Assembly (NCBI GenBank): GCA_040880725.1
Contig: JBBDHV010000024.1
Coordinates: 1 to 30,698 of the forward strand
Direction of reading: 5' to 3'
From: DATHWB01 sp040880725
GTDB taxonomy: Bacteria > Actinomycetota > Acidimicrobiia > Spongiisociales > ZC4RG35
Length of the DNA stretch: 30,698 nucleotides
In this document: positions 1 through 7,467 of the stretch, one piece after another
Position numbering within the stretch: the stretch's first letter is position 1
Layout of the letters: each line of letters begins with the position of its first letter
Translations under genes and position numbers: made by a program
Notes under the pieces: generated by a model
The model's database searches: none
Told to the model about the DNA's origin: nothing
Seen by the model: only the letters and a program-made list of their open reading frames with translations

Positions 1-56
1 TCGGGCGGAACAGAGAAACAGTCGGCGAAGCCGGCCCGCCTATCCGCTGACCCTGT
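1..56 (+). repeat. Right half of a palindromic repeat element (copy A)
   Basis: These bases match 12017-12072 at 54 of 56 positions. The match begins within the right arm of the second hairpin of the 123-base element described at 11951-12073 and ends exactly at the element's right boundary (CCGCTGACCCT). It contains the GTCGGC-GAA-GCCGGC mini-hairpin. The left part of this copy lies outside the window. Confidence 0.85.
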
Positions 57-171
57 GAGTGCATTGCGACGCCGGGGGGCGCTCACCCGAGTGGGCGCCG
101 TTCTCGGGGTCCTGTTTGCATTCGCCACCCTGTTCGTGGGCGCGTCCGCCGTCTTCCTGACGCCATGTTGA
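1..171 (+). CDS. Partial small membrane protein upstream of ctaG (left-truncated, unidentified)
   Basis: One frame is open from the first base to a TGA at 169-171. Its last ~38 residues hold an Arg-rich stretch followed by one hydrophobic segment of about 24 residues and a terminal Cys. The stop overlaps the ATG of ctaG by 7 bases, which suggests translational coupling in a cytochrome oxidase assembly operon. The first 56 bases are a copy of a repeat found again near 12017, so the real gene may begin at the GTG at 55 (38 residues) or continue to the left with the repeat inside it. No ribosome binding site is visible before the GTG. The function is unknown to me. Confidence 0.4.
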   Translation, partial: SGGTEKQSAKPARLSADPVSALRRRGALTRVGAVLGVLFAFATLFVGASAVFLTPC

Positions 172-1046
172 ACCTGCTCTTCGCGCACGTGGGTCGACCG
201 TTGGAACCTCATGATCTGCTCGGAAGCTGGCAGCCGGGTGCGGGGGTGCTGCTCGCCGTGGTGGCCGTTGTCTACGCCTGGGGGTTGCGCACATCGCCGG
301 AGGATCGCCATCGGGACAGGTGCTTCTTCGGAGGGTTGGGGACGCTCGCGCTGGCGCTCGTATCGCCACTCGACGCGCTGGCGGGGTCGCTGGCGTCGGC
401 GCACATGGTCCAGCACATGTTGATTCTCTTGGTGGCGGCTCCGCTGCTGGCGCGATCTCGGCCCTCGCGGGTCCTGCTGCGGGTGGTGCCAGTGAGCGCC
501 ATGCGAACGATGTGGCGATGGTTGCGACGACTCGATCTCGGTCCGAGCCGGCTGGACCGGTGGCGTCGACCGGTGGTGCTGTGGCTCCTCTACGTCGGAG
601 TCATGTGGTTCTGGCACGCTTCGGGCCCGTACCAGGCGGCTGTGGAGAGCGTCTGGATGCACGGGCTCGAGCATGCGACCTTTCTCGGCGCCGGCCTCGG
701 CTTCTGGTGGATCGCCCTCGGACTCGGCCGACATCCGCCCATCGTGGGCTTTCGTGTCCTCTTCGTCTTCGCGGCTGGGATGCAGGGGGTGCTGCTGGCA
801 GCGCTCCTCACGTTCTCGCCCGGACCGTGGTACCCCGTATACGCGGCGACCGCCGCACCGTTCGGTCTCGATCCTCTCACCGACCAGCAGTTGGCCGGCC
901 TCGTCCTGTGGATCCCCTCCGGGCTCATCTACATCGGGGCAGCTTTGTCGATGGTCGTCCGTTGGGTCGCGGACGACGAAGGCGTTCGGGGCGGAGACTC
1001 ATCCTCCGGCCTGGGTAGCTTGGAACCAACGCATAGGGGAAGGTGA
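165..1046 (+). CDS. ctaG: Cytochrome c oxidase assembly protein, caa3_CtaG family
   Basis: This is a 293-residue polytopic membrane protein of the caa3-type CtaG family (PF09678), which helps assemble the copper-containing haem-copper oxidase. It is unrelated to Cox11. Visible family features are His80 and His84 in a MVQHMLI motif, the WFWH stretch with His151, the pair His166/His170 in MHGLEH, and a late SPGPWYP motif. There are about six or seven hydrophobic helices. The start at 165 overlaps the stop of the upstream frame by 7 bases. The stop lies 2 bases before the chosen gap start, so transcription is probably shared. The C-terminal ~25 residues are polar and look variable. Confidence 0.9.
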   Translation: MLNLLFAHVGRPLEPHDLLGSWQPGAGVLLAVVAVVYAWGLRTSPEDRHRDRCFFGGLGTLALALVSPLDALAGSLASAHMVQHMLILLVAAPLLARSRPSRVLLRVVPVSAMRTMWRWLRRLDLGPSRLDRWRRPVVLWLLYVGVMWFWHASGPYQAAVESVWMHGLEHATFLGAGLGFWWIALGLGRHPPIVGFRVLFVFAAGMQGVLLAALLTFSPGPWYPVYAATAAPFGLDPLTDQQLAGLVLWIPSGLIYIGAALSMVVRWVADDEGVRGGDSSSGLGSLEPTHRGR

Positions 1047-1048
1047 CC

Positions 1049-2050
1049 ATGGAACGAATTCGGGTCGGGATCAACGGGTTCGGTCGCATCGGCCGTTGCA
1101 CCGCCAAGCAGATGCTGGCCGACGACCGGTTCGACGTCGTCGCAGTCAACGACCTGAGCGATGTCGGAGACATCGCCTACCTCTTGAAGTACGACTCCGT
1201 GCACGGCTGGTACCCCCGGAAGGTCACGACCGGCGATGCCGGCATCGCCGTCGACGATCACGAGATGGCCTACTTTTCCCAGCGGTCGCCTGCCGACATT
1301 CCGTGGGGTGATGTTGGAGCCGACGTCGTGATCGAGAGCACGGGGGCGTTTCGGGGGCGGTCGGATGCTTCGGGCCACCTCGACGCCGGGGCGTCGAAGG
1401 TGATCATTTCCGCACCCTCCGACGACGTGGACGGGACGTTCGTGTACGGGGTGAACCATGACGACTACGACGCGGACGTCCACACGATCATCTCGAACGC
1501 ATCGTGCACGACGAACTGCCTCGCACCTGTCGCCAAGGTGCTCAACGATCGCTTCGGCATCGAGCATCTGATGATGACGACGATTCATGCGTACACCTCG
1601 AGTCAAGCGCTGGTCGACACTCCAACCAGGAAGCGCCGGCGGGGAAGGGCCGCCGCGTTGTCGATCGTGCCGACCACGACCGGTGCTGCCAAGGCGACAT
1701 CGCTCGTCATACCCGAGCTCGAGGGTCGAATGGACGGGATGGCCTTTCGAGTGCCCGTCGAGGACGGCTCCGTGTGCGACATCATGGCGTCCTTGAACCA
1801 GGCAGTGGCGGTCGACGACGTGCTCGGGGCGTTGAGCGAGGCGGCGGACGGCCCCATGAACGGGGTGCTCCGAGTGACGGACGAGGCGTTGGTGTCTCGC
1901 GACATCATCGGGGATCCGCACTCGTCAATCGTCGACGCCGAGTCCACCATGCTCCTGGGGGATCGAGTCGTGAAGGTCGTGTCCTGGTACGACAACGAAT
2001 GGGGCTATTCGGCCCGCCTGGTCGACATGGCTGCCGTGGTGATGGCCTGA
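1049..2050 (+). CDS. gap: Type I glyceraldehyde-3-phosphate dehydrogenase
   Basis: This is a 333-residue glycolytic GAPDH, which converts glyceraldehyde-3-phosphate, NAD and phosphate to 1,3-bisphosphoglycerate in the cytosol. The N-terminal Rossmann motif GFGRIGR is at residues 10-16. Asp35 in VNDL fits NAD preference. The catalytic Cys153 lies in SNASCTTNC and the general base is His180 in TIHAYT. The conserved block PTTTGAAKA follows, and the C-terminal SWYDNEWGYS is intact. An in-frame GTG at 1043 is possible, but ATG 1049 is better placed after the GGGGAAGG ribosome binding site at about 1036-1043. It sits immediately after ctaG, an unusual partner for a glycolytic gene. Confidence 0.95.
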   Translation: MERIRVGINGFGRIGRCTAKQMLADDRFDVVAVNDLSDVGDIAYLLKYDSVHGWYPRKVTTGDAGIAVDDHEMAYFSQRSPADIPWGDVGADVVIESTGAFRGRSDASGHLDAGASKVIISAPSDDVDGTFVYGVNHDDYDADVHTIISNASCTTNCLAPVAKVLNDRFGIEHLMMTTIHAYTSSQALVDTPTRKRRRGRAAALSIVPTTTGAAKATSLVIPELEGRMDGMAFRVPVEDGSVCDIMASLNQAVAVDDVLGALSEAADGPMNGVLRVTDEALVSRDIIGDPHSSIVDAESTMLLGDRVVKVVSWYDNEWGYSARLVDMAAVVMA

Positions 2051-2057
2051 CGGTCGA

Positions 2058-2744
2058 TCAGACTGGGTCCGGTTGCGCGGATCGGCGCCGCTCGGTTTCG
2101 AGGAAGTACGCCCCGAGAGTGCCGGCAAGAGTGGCGAACACGACCACCGAATACGCCGCGAGTACCACCTCGAGCGTGCGGGCGAAGCTATCGGGGCGGT
2201 TGATCGGCTCGCCGGTGATCGTCGCCAGGGCGGCTGCATGGAGCGCATCGCCGTAGGCGTCGAAGGTGCCGAACTCGTAGAGCAGTTGGCTGCTCCCGAG
2301 CACCGTGATGGCGGAGACGACGCCGAGCCATCCCACTCGACTTCCCAGGACCCGCCGAGCGGACCGGGAAGTGCGGACGGCCGAGGACAGGACGCGACCG
2401 GTGCGAAGGAATCGCACCACCCGCACGAGGCGGAGAATGCGCAGGAACGGCAGGACGAGGAAGAACACTTGCCACCAATTCCGCTTCAGGAAGCGTGTCG
2501 TGTTTGGAGCCACCACGAGGCGAGCGACGAACTCCGCGGCGAAGACGAGCCATATCAGCCAACCGGTGACGGTGAGTGTGGTGCTCAGACCGGAGTCGGA
2601 CGTCGCCATGGACTCGCCGAGCACGACGAGTCCGAACACGACCGAAAGCGCGCTCATCACGGGCGTGAGCCGATCGAGGGCTTCCTCGGCCCATTCTTCG
2701 CGCTCTGCCCACGAGCGTTCGATGAGCGAGGGCTTGGAGATCAT
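2058..2744 (-). CDS. Voltage-sensor-type ion channel relative without a canonical K+ filter
   Basis: This 228-residue membrane protein is built like a six-helix cation channel monomer. It has hydrophobic S1-S3-like helices (about 28-47, 57-78, 90-100). An S4-like helix carries Arg at 102, 105, 108, 111, 114 and 117. S5 follows (137-155), then a pore loop and S6 (191-215). Where potassium channels have TVGYGD, this protein has T175-ITGEP-180, so the filter is shortened and altered. It may conduct another ion or serve as a voltage or membrane sensor; I cannot tell which. The gene is convergent with gap, with 7 bases between their stops. Its start is preceded by TAAGTT and six bases, which suggests a leaderless mRNA. 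Confidence 0.75.
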   Translation of the reverse strand: MISKPSLIERSWAEREEWAEEALDRLTPVMSALSVVFGLVVLGESMATSDSGLSTTLTVTGWLIWLVFAAEFVARLVVAPNTTRFLKRNWWQVFFLVLPFLRILRLVRVVRFLRTGRVLSSAVRTSRSARRVLGSRVGWLGVVSAITVLGSSQLLYEFGTFDAYGDALHAAALATITGEPINRPDSFARTLEVVLAAYSVVVFATLAGTLGAYFLETERRRSAQPDPV

Positions 2745-2750
2745 GAGGAG

Positions 2751-2756
2751 AACTTA
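2751..2756 (-). promoter_or_regulatory. Predicted -10 box (TAAGTT) of a leaderless promoter
   Basis: TAAGTT lies exactly six bases before the channel gene ATG, and there is no Shine-Dalgarno sequence in between. The same spacing recurs before several other genes here. Confidence 0.45.
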
Positions 2757-2803
2757 CCGAGCGGATGGCCCTCGGACGGTCGGACCGGGGGAGCGCTCGC
2801 GAC

Positions 2804-4342
2804 CTACAGGCCTGTCACGGCCGCATCGGCGGGTTCATCCTGAATTGTTTGGCGCAGGGGTGCTTCCCGCAACAGGAGTGTGATTGCAAACGCGACTGCC
2901 ACCGCCGCGGCTGCGTATCCGAAGACTCCGGTGAGCGAGTCAGAGAAGGCAGCGATGACAGTCGCCGCCTCGGCAGTGGGCAAGTCGGTGATGGAGGAAG
3001 GAGTGAACGTGGATCCCTCGCCGACAGCAACGGACACTCCGTCGAGTCTGCGGGACAGTCCGGCATTGAACAAGGCCCCGAAGGCCGCCGTCCCGATGGC
3101 TCCGCCCATGGACCGTGTGAAGGTCACTGCCGAGGTGGCGACACCCAGATCGGCGATCGGAACCGTGTTCTGAGTGGCGAGCACCAGCGTCTGCATCGTG
3201 AGGCCGACGCCCACGCCCAGCACCACCATGAACAAGGACACAGTGATCGACGCAGTGTCGGTGCCCATCGTGGACATGAGGAACATCCCGACGGCAGCGA
3301 TCGCTGTTCCCGCCACCGGGAACATTCGGTACCGACCGGTTCGAGTGATCGCTCGTCCCGAGAGGATGGACGCCGTGAGCAGGCCCCCCATCAGCGGAAG
3401 GAGGAGCAGTCCCGAGTTCGTGGCGGACGCTCCTTGTACCACTTGGAGAAACAGTGGGAGGAAGGCGATCGCACCGAACAACGCCATTCCGATGACGAAC
3501 CCGGCGCCGGAGGCGACGTTGAACGTTCGGAGTCGAAAGAGAGGCACGGGCACGATCGGATCTGCGGCCCGGCGCTCGATGGGTATGAGCGCGACGAGAA
3601 GCAGGATCGACACTCCGATGAGTCCGAGCATCGCGGGCGAGTTCCAGTCGTACTGACTCCCTCCCCAGGTGGTGACGAGCACGATGCAGGTGACCGCAGC
3701 CACCAGCACTGCCGCGCCGAGGTAGTCGATTCGAGCGGACACCCGTCGGATACCAGTGGGCAGGACCGCGGCGGTCACAAAGAGGGCGATGATTCCCAGC
3801 GGGACGTTGATGTAGAACACCCACCGCCAGGAGACGTGGTCGGTGAAGAACCCGCCCAGGAGCGGCCCGGCGACACTGGTCACGCCGAACAGCGCCCCGA
3901 AGTAGCCCTGGTATCGGCCGCGTTCCCGGGGAGATACGACATCGGCCACGATCGCCTGTGCGAGCACCATCAGCCCGCCACCGCCCAACCCCTGGACTGC
4001 CCGGAACGCGATCAGTTGGATCATGTTCTGGGACAACCCAGACAGGACGCTGCCGATCAGAAAGATCACGATGGCTATCTGGAACAGTCGCTTGCGGCCG
4101 TAGAGATCTCCGAGCTTGCCGTAGAGCGGAGTCGAGACCGTCGCTGCCAGCAGGTAGGCGGTGACGACCCACGACAGGTGCTCGAGTCCGCCGAGTTCGC
4201 CGGTGATCGTCGGGAGTGCGGTGGCGACGATGGTCTGGTCGAGCGCGGCGAGTGCCATGCCGAGCATCAGTCCTCCGAAGATCACGAGGATCTGGCGATG
4301 GGTGAGGTCGGGCGTCGACGGCGAAGGGGCGGCTTTGTTCAC
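2804..4342 (-). CDS. MFS efflux transporter, DHA2 (EmrB/QacA) family
   Basis: This is a 512-residue drug/H+ antiporter-type transporter with about 14 membrane helices, the usual length for the 14-TMS DHA2 family. Residues 33-46 carry the family's LDQTIVATALPTI signature with a membrane-embedded Asp35. Motif A is at about 75-86 (LYGKLGDLYGRK). The RAVQGLGGG and GPLLGGFF (motif C) blocks mark it as an exporter. It lies 9 bases downstream of a tetR gene on the same strand, so the regulator and pump form a two-gene operon. The substrate cannot be inferred. Long open frames on the opposite strand are antisense shadows of this gene. Confidence 0.92.
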   Translation of the reverse strand: MNKAAPSPSTPDLTHRQILVIFGGLMLGMALAALDQTIVATALPTITGELGGLEHLSWVVTAYLLAATVSTPLYGKLGDLYGRKRLFQIAIVIFLIGSVLSGLSQNMIQLIAFRAVQGLGGGGLMVLAQAIVADVVSPRERGRYQGYFGALFGVTSVAGPLLGGFFTDHVSWRWVFYINVPLGIIALFVTAAVLPTGIRRVSARIDYLGAAVLVAAVTCIVLVTTWGGSQYDWNSPAMLGLIGVSILLLVALIPIERRAADPIVPVPLFRLRTFNVASGAGFVIGMALFGAIAFLPLFLQVVQGASATNSGLLLLPLMGGLLTASILSGRAITRTGRYRMFPVAGTAIAAVGMFLMSTMGTDTASITVSLFMVVLGVGVGLTMQTLVLATQNTVPIADLGVATSAVTFTRSMGGAIGTAAFGALFNAGLSRRLDGVSVAVGEGSTFTPSSITDLPTAEAATVIAAFSDSLTGVFGYAAAAVAVAFAITLLLREAPLRQTIQDEPADAAVTGL

Positions 4343-4351
4343 TCGAACCTG

Positions 4352-4957
4352 TCAGGTCGTGGGCCGTTGTGCCATGCCGGCATCGAGTGTCTCGAAGGCC
4401 CCTCCGAGCGCGTCTGTGAGGGGAGTGGGCCGCCCGTTGTCATGCCACCACTCCATCGTCGAGCGAAGGGCGGCGACCGCGGTCGCGACGACGAGGGCGG
4501 GGAACGGGTCGACGTTCGGGTCGACGCCGAGTCGCCTCGCCACGGCCCCCGTCAAAGCTGCCTCGAGTTGCACCAGACCGGCCATGTGGCGCGGCACCAG
4601 CTCCGGGTGCCGGCGCATGAGCTCGGTCCGCACCATCCATCGACTCGCGGTGTCGGGCAGGTCGTTGACCGCGACCAGGACGGCGCTGATGGCCCGTACC
4701 GGACTCTCGTCGGCGGGACGCGCCTCGACTTCCTCGGCCAATGCGGTGAGGACGGAGGGGTCCACCCCGACGATGGCCTCCTCCTTGCAGGAGAAGTAGT
4801 TGAAGAAGGTTCGCGGCGATACCCCGGCAGCGTCGGCGATCTCTTCGGTGGTCACATCGGCGAGTCCCCGCTCCATCACCAACTGGCGCGCGGCGTGGGC
4901 GAGGGCACGATGGGTGGCGAGCTTCCGACGAGTGCGGCGATCGAGTACGTCGGGCAT
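4352..4957 (-). CDS. TetR-family transcriptional repressor
   Basis: This 201-residue protein has an N-terminal TetR DNA-binding domain. The helix-turn-helix is at about residues 36-57 (TTEEIADAAGVSPRTFFNYF), a near-consensus match. The C-terminal ligand domain is divergent and resembles actinobacterial regulators of efflux pumps. It is the first gene of an operon with the DHA2 transporter and probably represses its own promoter, which sits inside a nested palindrome just upstream. The start at 4957 fits the MPDVLDRRTRRKL N-terminus. The spacing from the predicted -10 box leaves at most a 9-base leader, so translation is probably leaderless. Confidence 0.9.
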   Translation of the reverse strand: MPDVLDRRTRRKLATHRALAHAARQLVMERGLADVTTEEIADAAGVSPRTFFNYFSCKEEAIVGVDPSVLTALAEEVEARPADESPVRAISAVLVAVNDLPDTASRWMVRTELMRRHPELVPRHMAGLVQLEAALTGAVARRLGVDPNVDPFPALVVATAVAALRSTMEWWHDNGRPTPLTDALGGAFETLDAGMAQRPTT

Positions 4958-4962
4958 TGAAC

Positions 4963-4994
4963 TTGCAGTTTACGCAAAGTTGCGGAGACTGCAA
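4963..4994 (-). promoter_or_regulatory. tetR promoter with nested operator dyads
   Basis: The outer arms TTGCAGT (4963-4969) and ACTGCAA (4988-4994) are perfect inverted repeats. Inside them lies a second perfect dyad, CGCAA-AG-TTGCG (4973-4984). On the minus strand the same bases read as a -35-like TTGCAG, 16 bases and a -10-like TAAACT. A TetR dimer bound here would block the promoter, so this is a plausible autoregulatory operator. Binding is inferred. Confidence 0.55.
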
Positions 4995-5033
4995 TTTCGC
5001 GTCATCTCACCGAGCTGTGCGAACCGAGGAGGG

Positions 5034-5576
5034 TCAGGTTTGCGGGCGCATCAGTTCGACGAGTTTGCGAACGGTGTTGCAGTTGCGGACCGTCATCGAT
5101 TTGTAGAGCTTCGTCCCGACGAGTTTGTTCATGCCGCTGCGCGAGTAGTGGGCGCGGTCGACCCGCCACAGCACCGCGCCAGGGGTGTAGATGACTTCGT
5201 CGACTCCTTCCCGGATCGTGAGCCGGTCGAGAACGCTGGGGTCGTCGGCGTCGTCCCACAGGAACATCACATCCGACTTCGTCTCTGAATCGTTGGTCCA
5301 GTCGTCGGGGAGGGTTCCTGCGAGCTCGAGCATCGAGTCGAGCCCGCGCAGCAGCACCTTCAGATCGAGTCCGAACTCTGCGGCGATGACCCGCTCCAGG
5401 CTGGACACCAGGTCTCGGTCGGTGTTCGTGCCTGCCGTGAAGATCACATTGCCGGTGTTGATGCAGCTGCGGACGTCGTCCAGTCCGAGCTGCTCGAAAA
5501 CGGCGCGGAGACGACCCATCTCGACTTTGTTCTTGCCGCCGACGTTGATACCGCGGAGAAGCGCAACCGAACTCAT
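5034..5576 (-). CDS. DUF1697 family protein
   Basis: This 180-residue cytosolic protein matches the DUF1697 family over its full usual length. It starts with the characteristic ALLRGINVGGKNKV block (residues 5-18) and has the SCINTGNVIF motif near residues 37-46. The C-terminal MNKLVGTKLYKSMTVRN motif is also present. The biochemical function of the family is not established. The gene is monocistronic: the tetR promoter lies 57 bases beyond its stop, and a broken SRPBCC fragment lies on the other strand beyond its start. No Shine-Dalgarno sequence is evident. AACAAT six bases before the ATG is a weak -10 candidate for a leaderless transcript. Confidence 0.88.
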   Translation of the reverse strand: MSSVALLRGINVGGKNKVEMGRLRAVFEQLGLDDVRSCINTGNVIFTAGTNTDRDLVSSLERVIAAEFGLDLKVLLRGLDSMLELAGTLPDDWTNDSETKSDVMFLWDDADDPSVLDRLTIREGVDEVIYTPGAVLWRVDRAHYSRSGMNKLVGTKLYKSMTVRNCNTVRKLVELMRPQT

Positions 5577-5644
5577 CGCCCCATTGTTTGCAGGAACGGA
5601 TCGGAGACGCCGGGTTCCTGCGGCGTACTCAACCGAGCGGTTGA

Positions 5645-5860
5645 TTCCAAACGTTCATGTTCGAAGGGTTCCCCGTTTCGGTGGCCCTCGAGCGACTGGA
5701 GTTGGAGGACACCGGAGGTGGCCGCACCCGCCTCACCGCCACCTCGCTCGTCGACTCGTTCGAAGGCCGCGATGCCTTCGTCGCGAGCGGCATGGAGGTG
5801 GGGGTGAAGGAAGGGTGCGAACGCCTCGACGAACTCTTCGAGCGAGAGCTCAGGCCGTGA
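5645..5860 (+). pseudogene. C-terminal remnant of an SRPBCC/AHSA1-domain protein
   Basis: The reading frame from 5645 encodes about 71 residues. They look like the last third of an Activator-of-Hsp90-ATPase-type START protein: an FQTFMFEGFP-like strand, then LERLELED, TRLTATS, and the final helix GMEVGVKEGCERLDELFERE. Normal members are about 150-160 residues. The homology continues upstream of the ATG at 5657 and is cut by a stop at 5642-5644, and no ribosome binding site or start precedes it. The N-terminal half is missing, apparently replaced by the DUF1697 locus. The 3' end overlaps the DUF4262 gene tail by 11 bases. I read it as a decaying fragment rather than a small gene. Confidence 0.6.
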
Positions 5861-6347
5861 AGTCCCCCGGGCGAGGCTGACGCTCCGCGACGTCACATCC
5901 CTCGTCCCACGGGAACCGGCCGGCTGAGTCTGCGTAGGTCAACTGGAGCACGGGCACCGAGAAGCGGTCCGGCCGCTGGTAGAAATCATTCGCCGTGAAC
6001 ACGATGTCTCCGGGATTGGGGACTTCCTCGGGGATGATCGTGTAGTCGGCGAGATCGACCAGTTGACCGGGAACCAGGTGATCGCCGGCGAGGATGTGAT
6101 TCCCCAGATGAAGGAACACGTCGACGGCCATGTGCGGTGACACACCCAGGAGCAGCAGCTCCGGATGCCCGAGGCCGAAGAGACCCACCGTGTACGCGAA
6201 TGGCAGTTCGTCCGGGGCATCGGTCGGACAGGCTGGGTTGACGCACTCTTCGCCCCCGACGTACTGGATGTACAGCCCGTCGCGCCGGATCGTCTGGGTG
6301 ATGTGGGCGTTGTGACGGTCGACCCACGCTTTGGTTCGGGCGTCCAT
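5850..6347 (-). CDS. DUF4262 domain-containing protein
   Basis: This 165-residue soluble protein fits DUF4262: an N-terminal helix, then IRRDGLYIQYVGG, a Pro/Cys-containing loop (CVNPACPTD), FAYTVGLFGLGHPELLLLG, and a C-terminal VLQLTYADSAGRFPWDEG. Members of this family have no proven function. ATG 6347 is chosen because AAGGGAG stands five bases before it; the GTG two codons upstream falls inside that binding site. The gene lies 86 bases downstream of the second methyltransferase stop and has its own binding site, so it may be an independent unit. Confidence 0.85.
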   Translation of the reverse strand: MDARTKAWVDRHNAHITQTIRRDGLYIQYVGGEECVNPACPTDAPDELPFAYTVGLFGLGHPELLLLGVSPHMAVDVFLHLGNHILAGDHLVPGQLVDLADYTIIPEEVPNPGDIVFTANDFYQRPDRFSVPVLQLTYADSAGRFPWDEGCDVAERQPRPGDFTA

Positions 6348-6433
6348 GAACACTCCCTTGTTCAGTGGGAAGTCGCCCGAACGTTACGAACGGGGTGTGA
6401 CAGAACTGTGCCACGCAATGCGGTGGAATCCGA

Positions 6434-7228
6434 TCAGGCGGGCCGGCGTGCTGTCACTGTGATCGAAGTGGCGACTTCTGCCTTCTGGGCGGGGGAGAGG
6501 AGATCTCCCATCAGGTCGATGAGATCCGGTGTGAACAGGGGATACTGCGCCGCGTCCTCGAGGCCGAACGGATATCGCTCGACGACCTCGATTCCGGTGA
6601 ACCCGACATTGTGGAGTTTCTTGACGAAGACACGCTCCGACAGGGCGCCGGACACTCAACCCGCCCACGCGGATGGATGCGTGAGGATCTCCGGCGGCAG
6701 TCGGTCCTCCGACAGCGTCAGGTCCGCCAGACAGATCCGTCCGCCAGGCCGCAGGATCCGCCATGCCTCGGCAAAGACCCTGCTCTTGCGAGCCGAGAGG
6801 TTGGCTGCCCCGTTGGAAATGACGACATCGACGGACTTGTCGGCAAGTGGAAGATCCTCGATTTCGCCCTGGAGGAAAATGGTGTTGGCGAGCCCCGCTT
6901 CGTGGGCCAGTTCGGCACCGCGTTCGACCATCGACGCCAGAAAATCCACCCCGACGACGTGGCCGTCGGGTCCCACGGCGCCTGCCGCGAGCAGGACATC
7001 GACCCCGGAACCGCATCCCAAGTCGGCGACGTGCTCGCCTTGCGCCAGCTTCGCATGGCGCGTGGGATTCCCGACTCCCAGCGCCCAATCGCGCGCACCG
7101 GCAGGCAGTCGATCGAGTTGGTCTCGGGTGTAGAACCGGGTGGCGGGACCGTTCGGCGAGTCCAGCGCGTCATAGGCGGTGTAGACCAGCTCCTGGATCT
7201 CGTCCTTGAACATCAGGTCTCTCGTCAT
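6434..7228 (-). CDS. ArsM-like SAM-dependent methyltransferase, predicted selenoprotein (TGA-coded Sec191)
   Basis: Read through one TGA (6656-6658), this gene encodes 264 residues of a class I methyltransferase related to arsenite methyltransferase ArsM. The SAM motif VADLGCGSG is at 67-75, VISNG at 136-140, and the post-motif block ILRPGGRICLADL at 158-170. Then comes SAWAG-U191-VSGALSERVF. In ArsM proteins this is the conserved metal-thiolate Cys before an x-x-GAL block. The sequence after the TGA stays in frame and family-like to the TGA at 6434, so I read Sec rather than a stop. The ATG at 7228 overlaps the anti-sigma stop (ATGA). The second ArsM arsenic-binding Cys is replaced by Gly140, so the methyl acceptor is uncertain. 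An ordinary caller would split this into 6656-7228 and 6434-6655. Confidence 0.8.
6632..6648 (-). promoter_or_regulatory. Weak SECIS candidate after the Sec191 codon
   Basis: Bases 8-24 after the TGA can fold as GCGCCC / GGAGCGU around a UGUC loop, with one bulged A and a terminal G-U pair. The loop carries a G at position two, as bacterial SECIS loops require, but the loop is only 13 bases from the TGA and the stem is imperfect. It is much weaker than the element in the sister gene. Confidence 0.3.
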
Positions 7229-7467
7229 TGTGTTCCATCCCCCGCGAGTTCCGTGATGAGGCGATCGAACCTCGCTACCAGTGATGGCGGGAGCTCGACG
7301 TCCGGCGTCCTCGCCATGAAGCGGCGGAGCTCCTCGGCGAACTCGAGTTCGCCGCAGCACCGGCGACAGAAGTCGAGGTGCTCTTCGAACTTGGCTCGAT
7401 CCGCCGGGGTGAGTTCCCGCTCCAGGTAGTCCCAGAGACGGCCGACGGCCGCGCTGCAGTCGATCAT
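7225..7467 (-). CDS. Zinc-finger anti-sigma factor (ZAS type)
   Basis: This 80-residue protein has the zinc-binding anti-sigma signature His30-x3-Cys34-x2-Cys37 (HLDFCRRC), followed by Cys38 and a charged helix. It resembles RsrA/RshA-type redox anti-sigma factors, which release their sigma factor when the thiols are oxidised or modified. It has no membrane segment and is therefore cytosolic. Its ATG overlaps the stop of the ECF sigma gene (ATGA, 7464-7467), and its stop overlaps the ATG of the following methyltransferase (ATGA, 7225-7228). The three genes should therefore be translated in a coupled way. Partnership with the adjacent sigma factor is inferred from this arrangement. Confidence 0.88.
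   Translation of the reverse strand: MIDCSAAVGRLWDYLERELTPADRAKFEEHLDFCRRCCGELEFAEELRRFMARTPDVELPPSLVARFDRLITELAGDGTQ

Noticed and set aside
2765..4960. A 731-residue open frame on the plus strand
   Set aside because: It is antisense to the DHA2 transporter and tetR genes, is rich in Gly/Arg/His/Glu without domain features, and reflects codon bias of high-GC genes on the other strand.
6656..7228. Methyltransferase as an ordinary protein ending at the TGA, with a separate downstream gene at 6434-6655
   Set aside because: The downstream frame begins with the conserved SGAL block and has no ribosome binding site of its own, and the sister gene shows the same interruption at the same residue.
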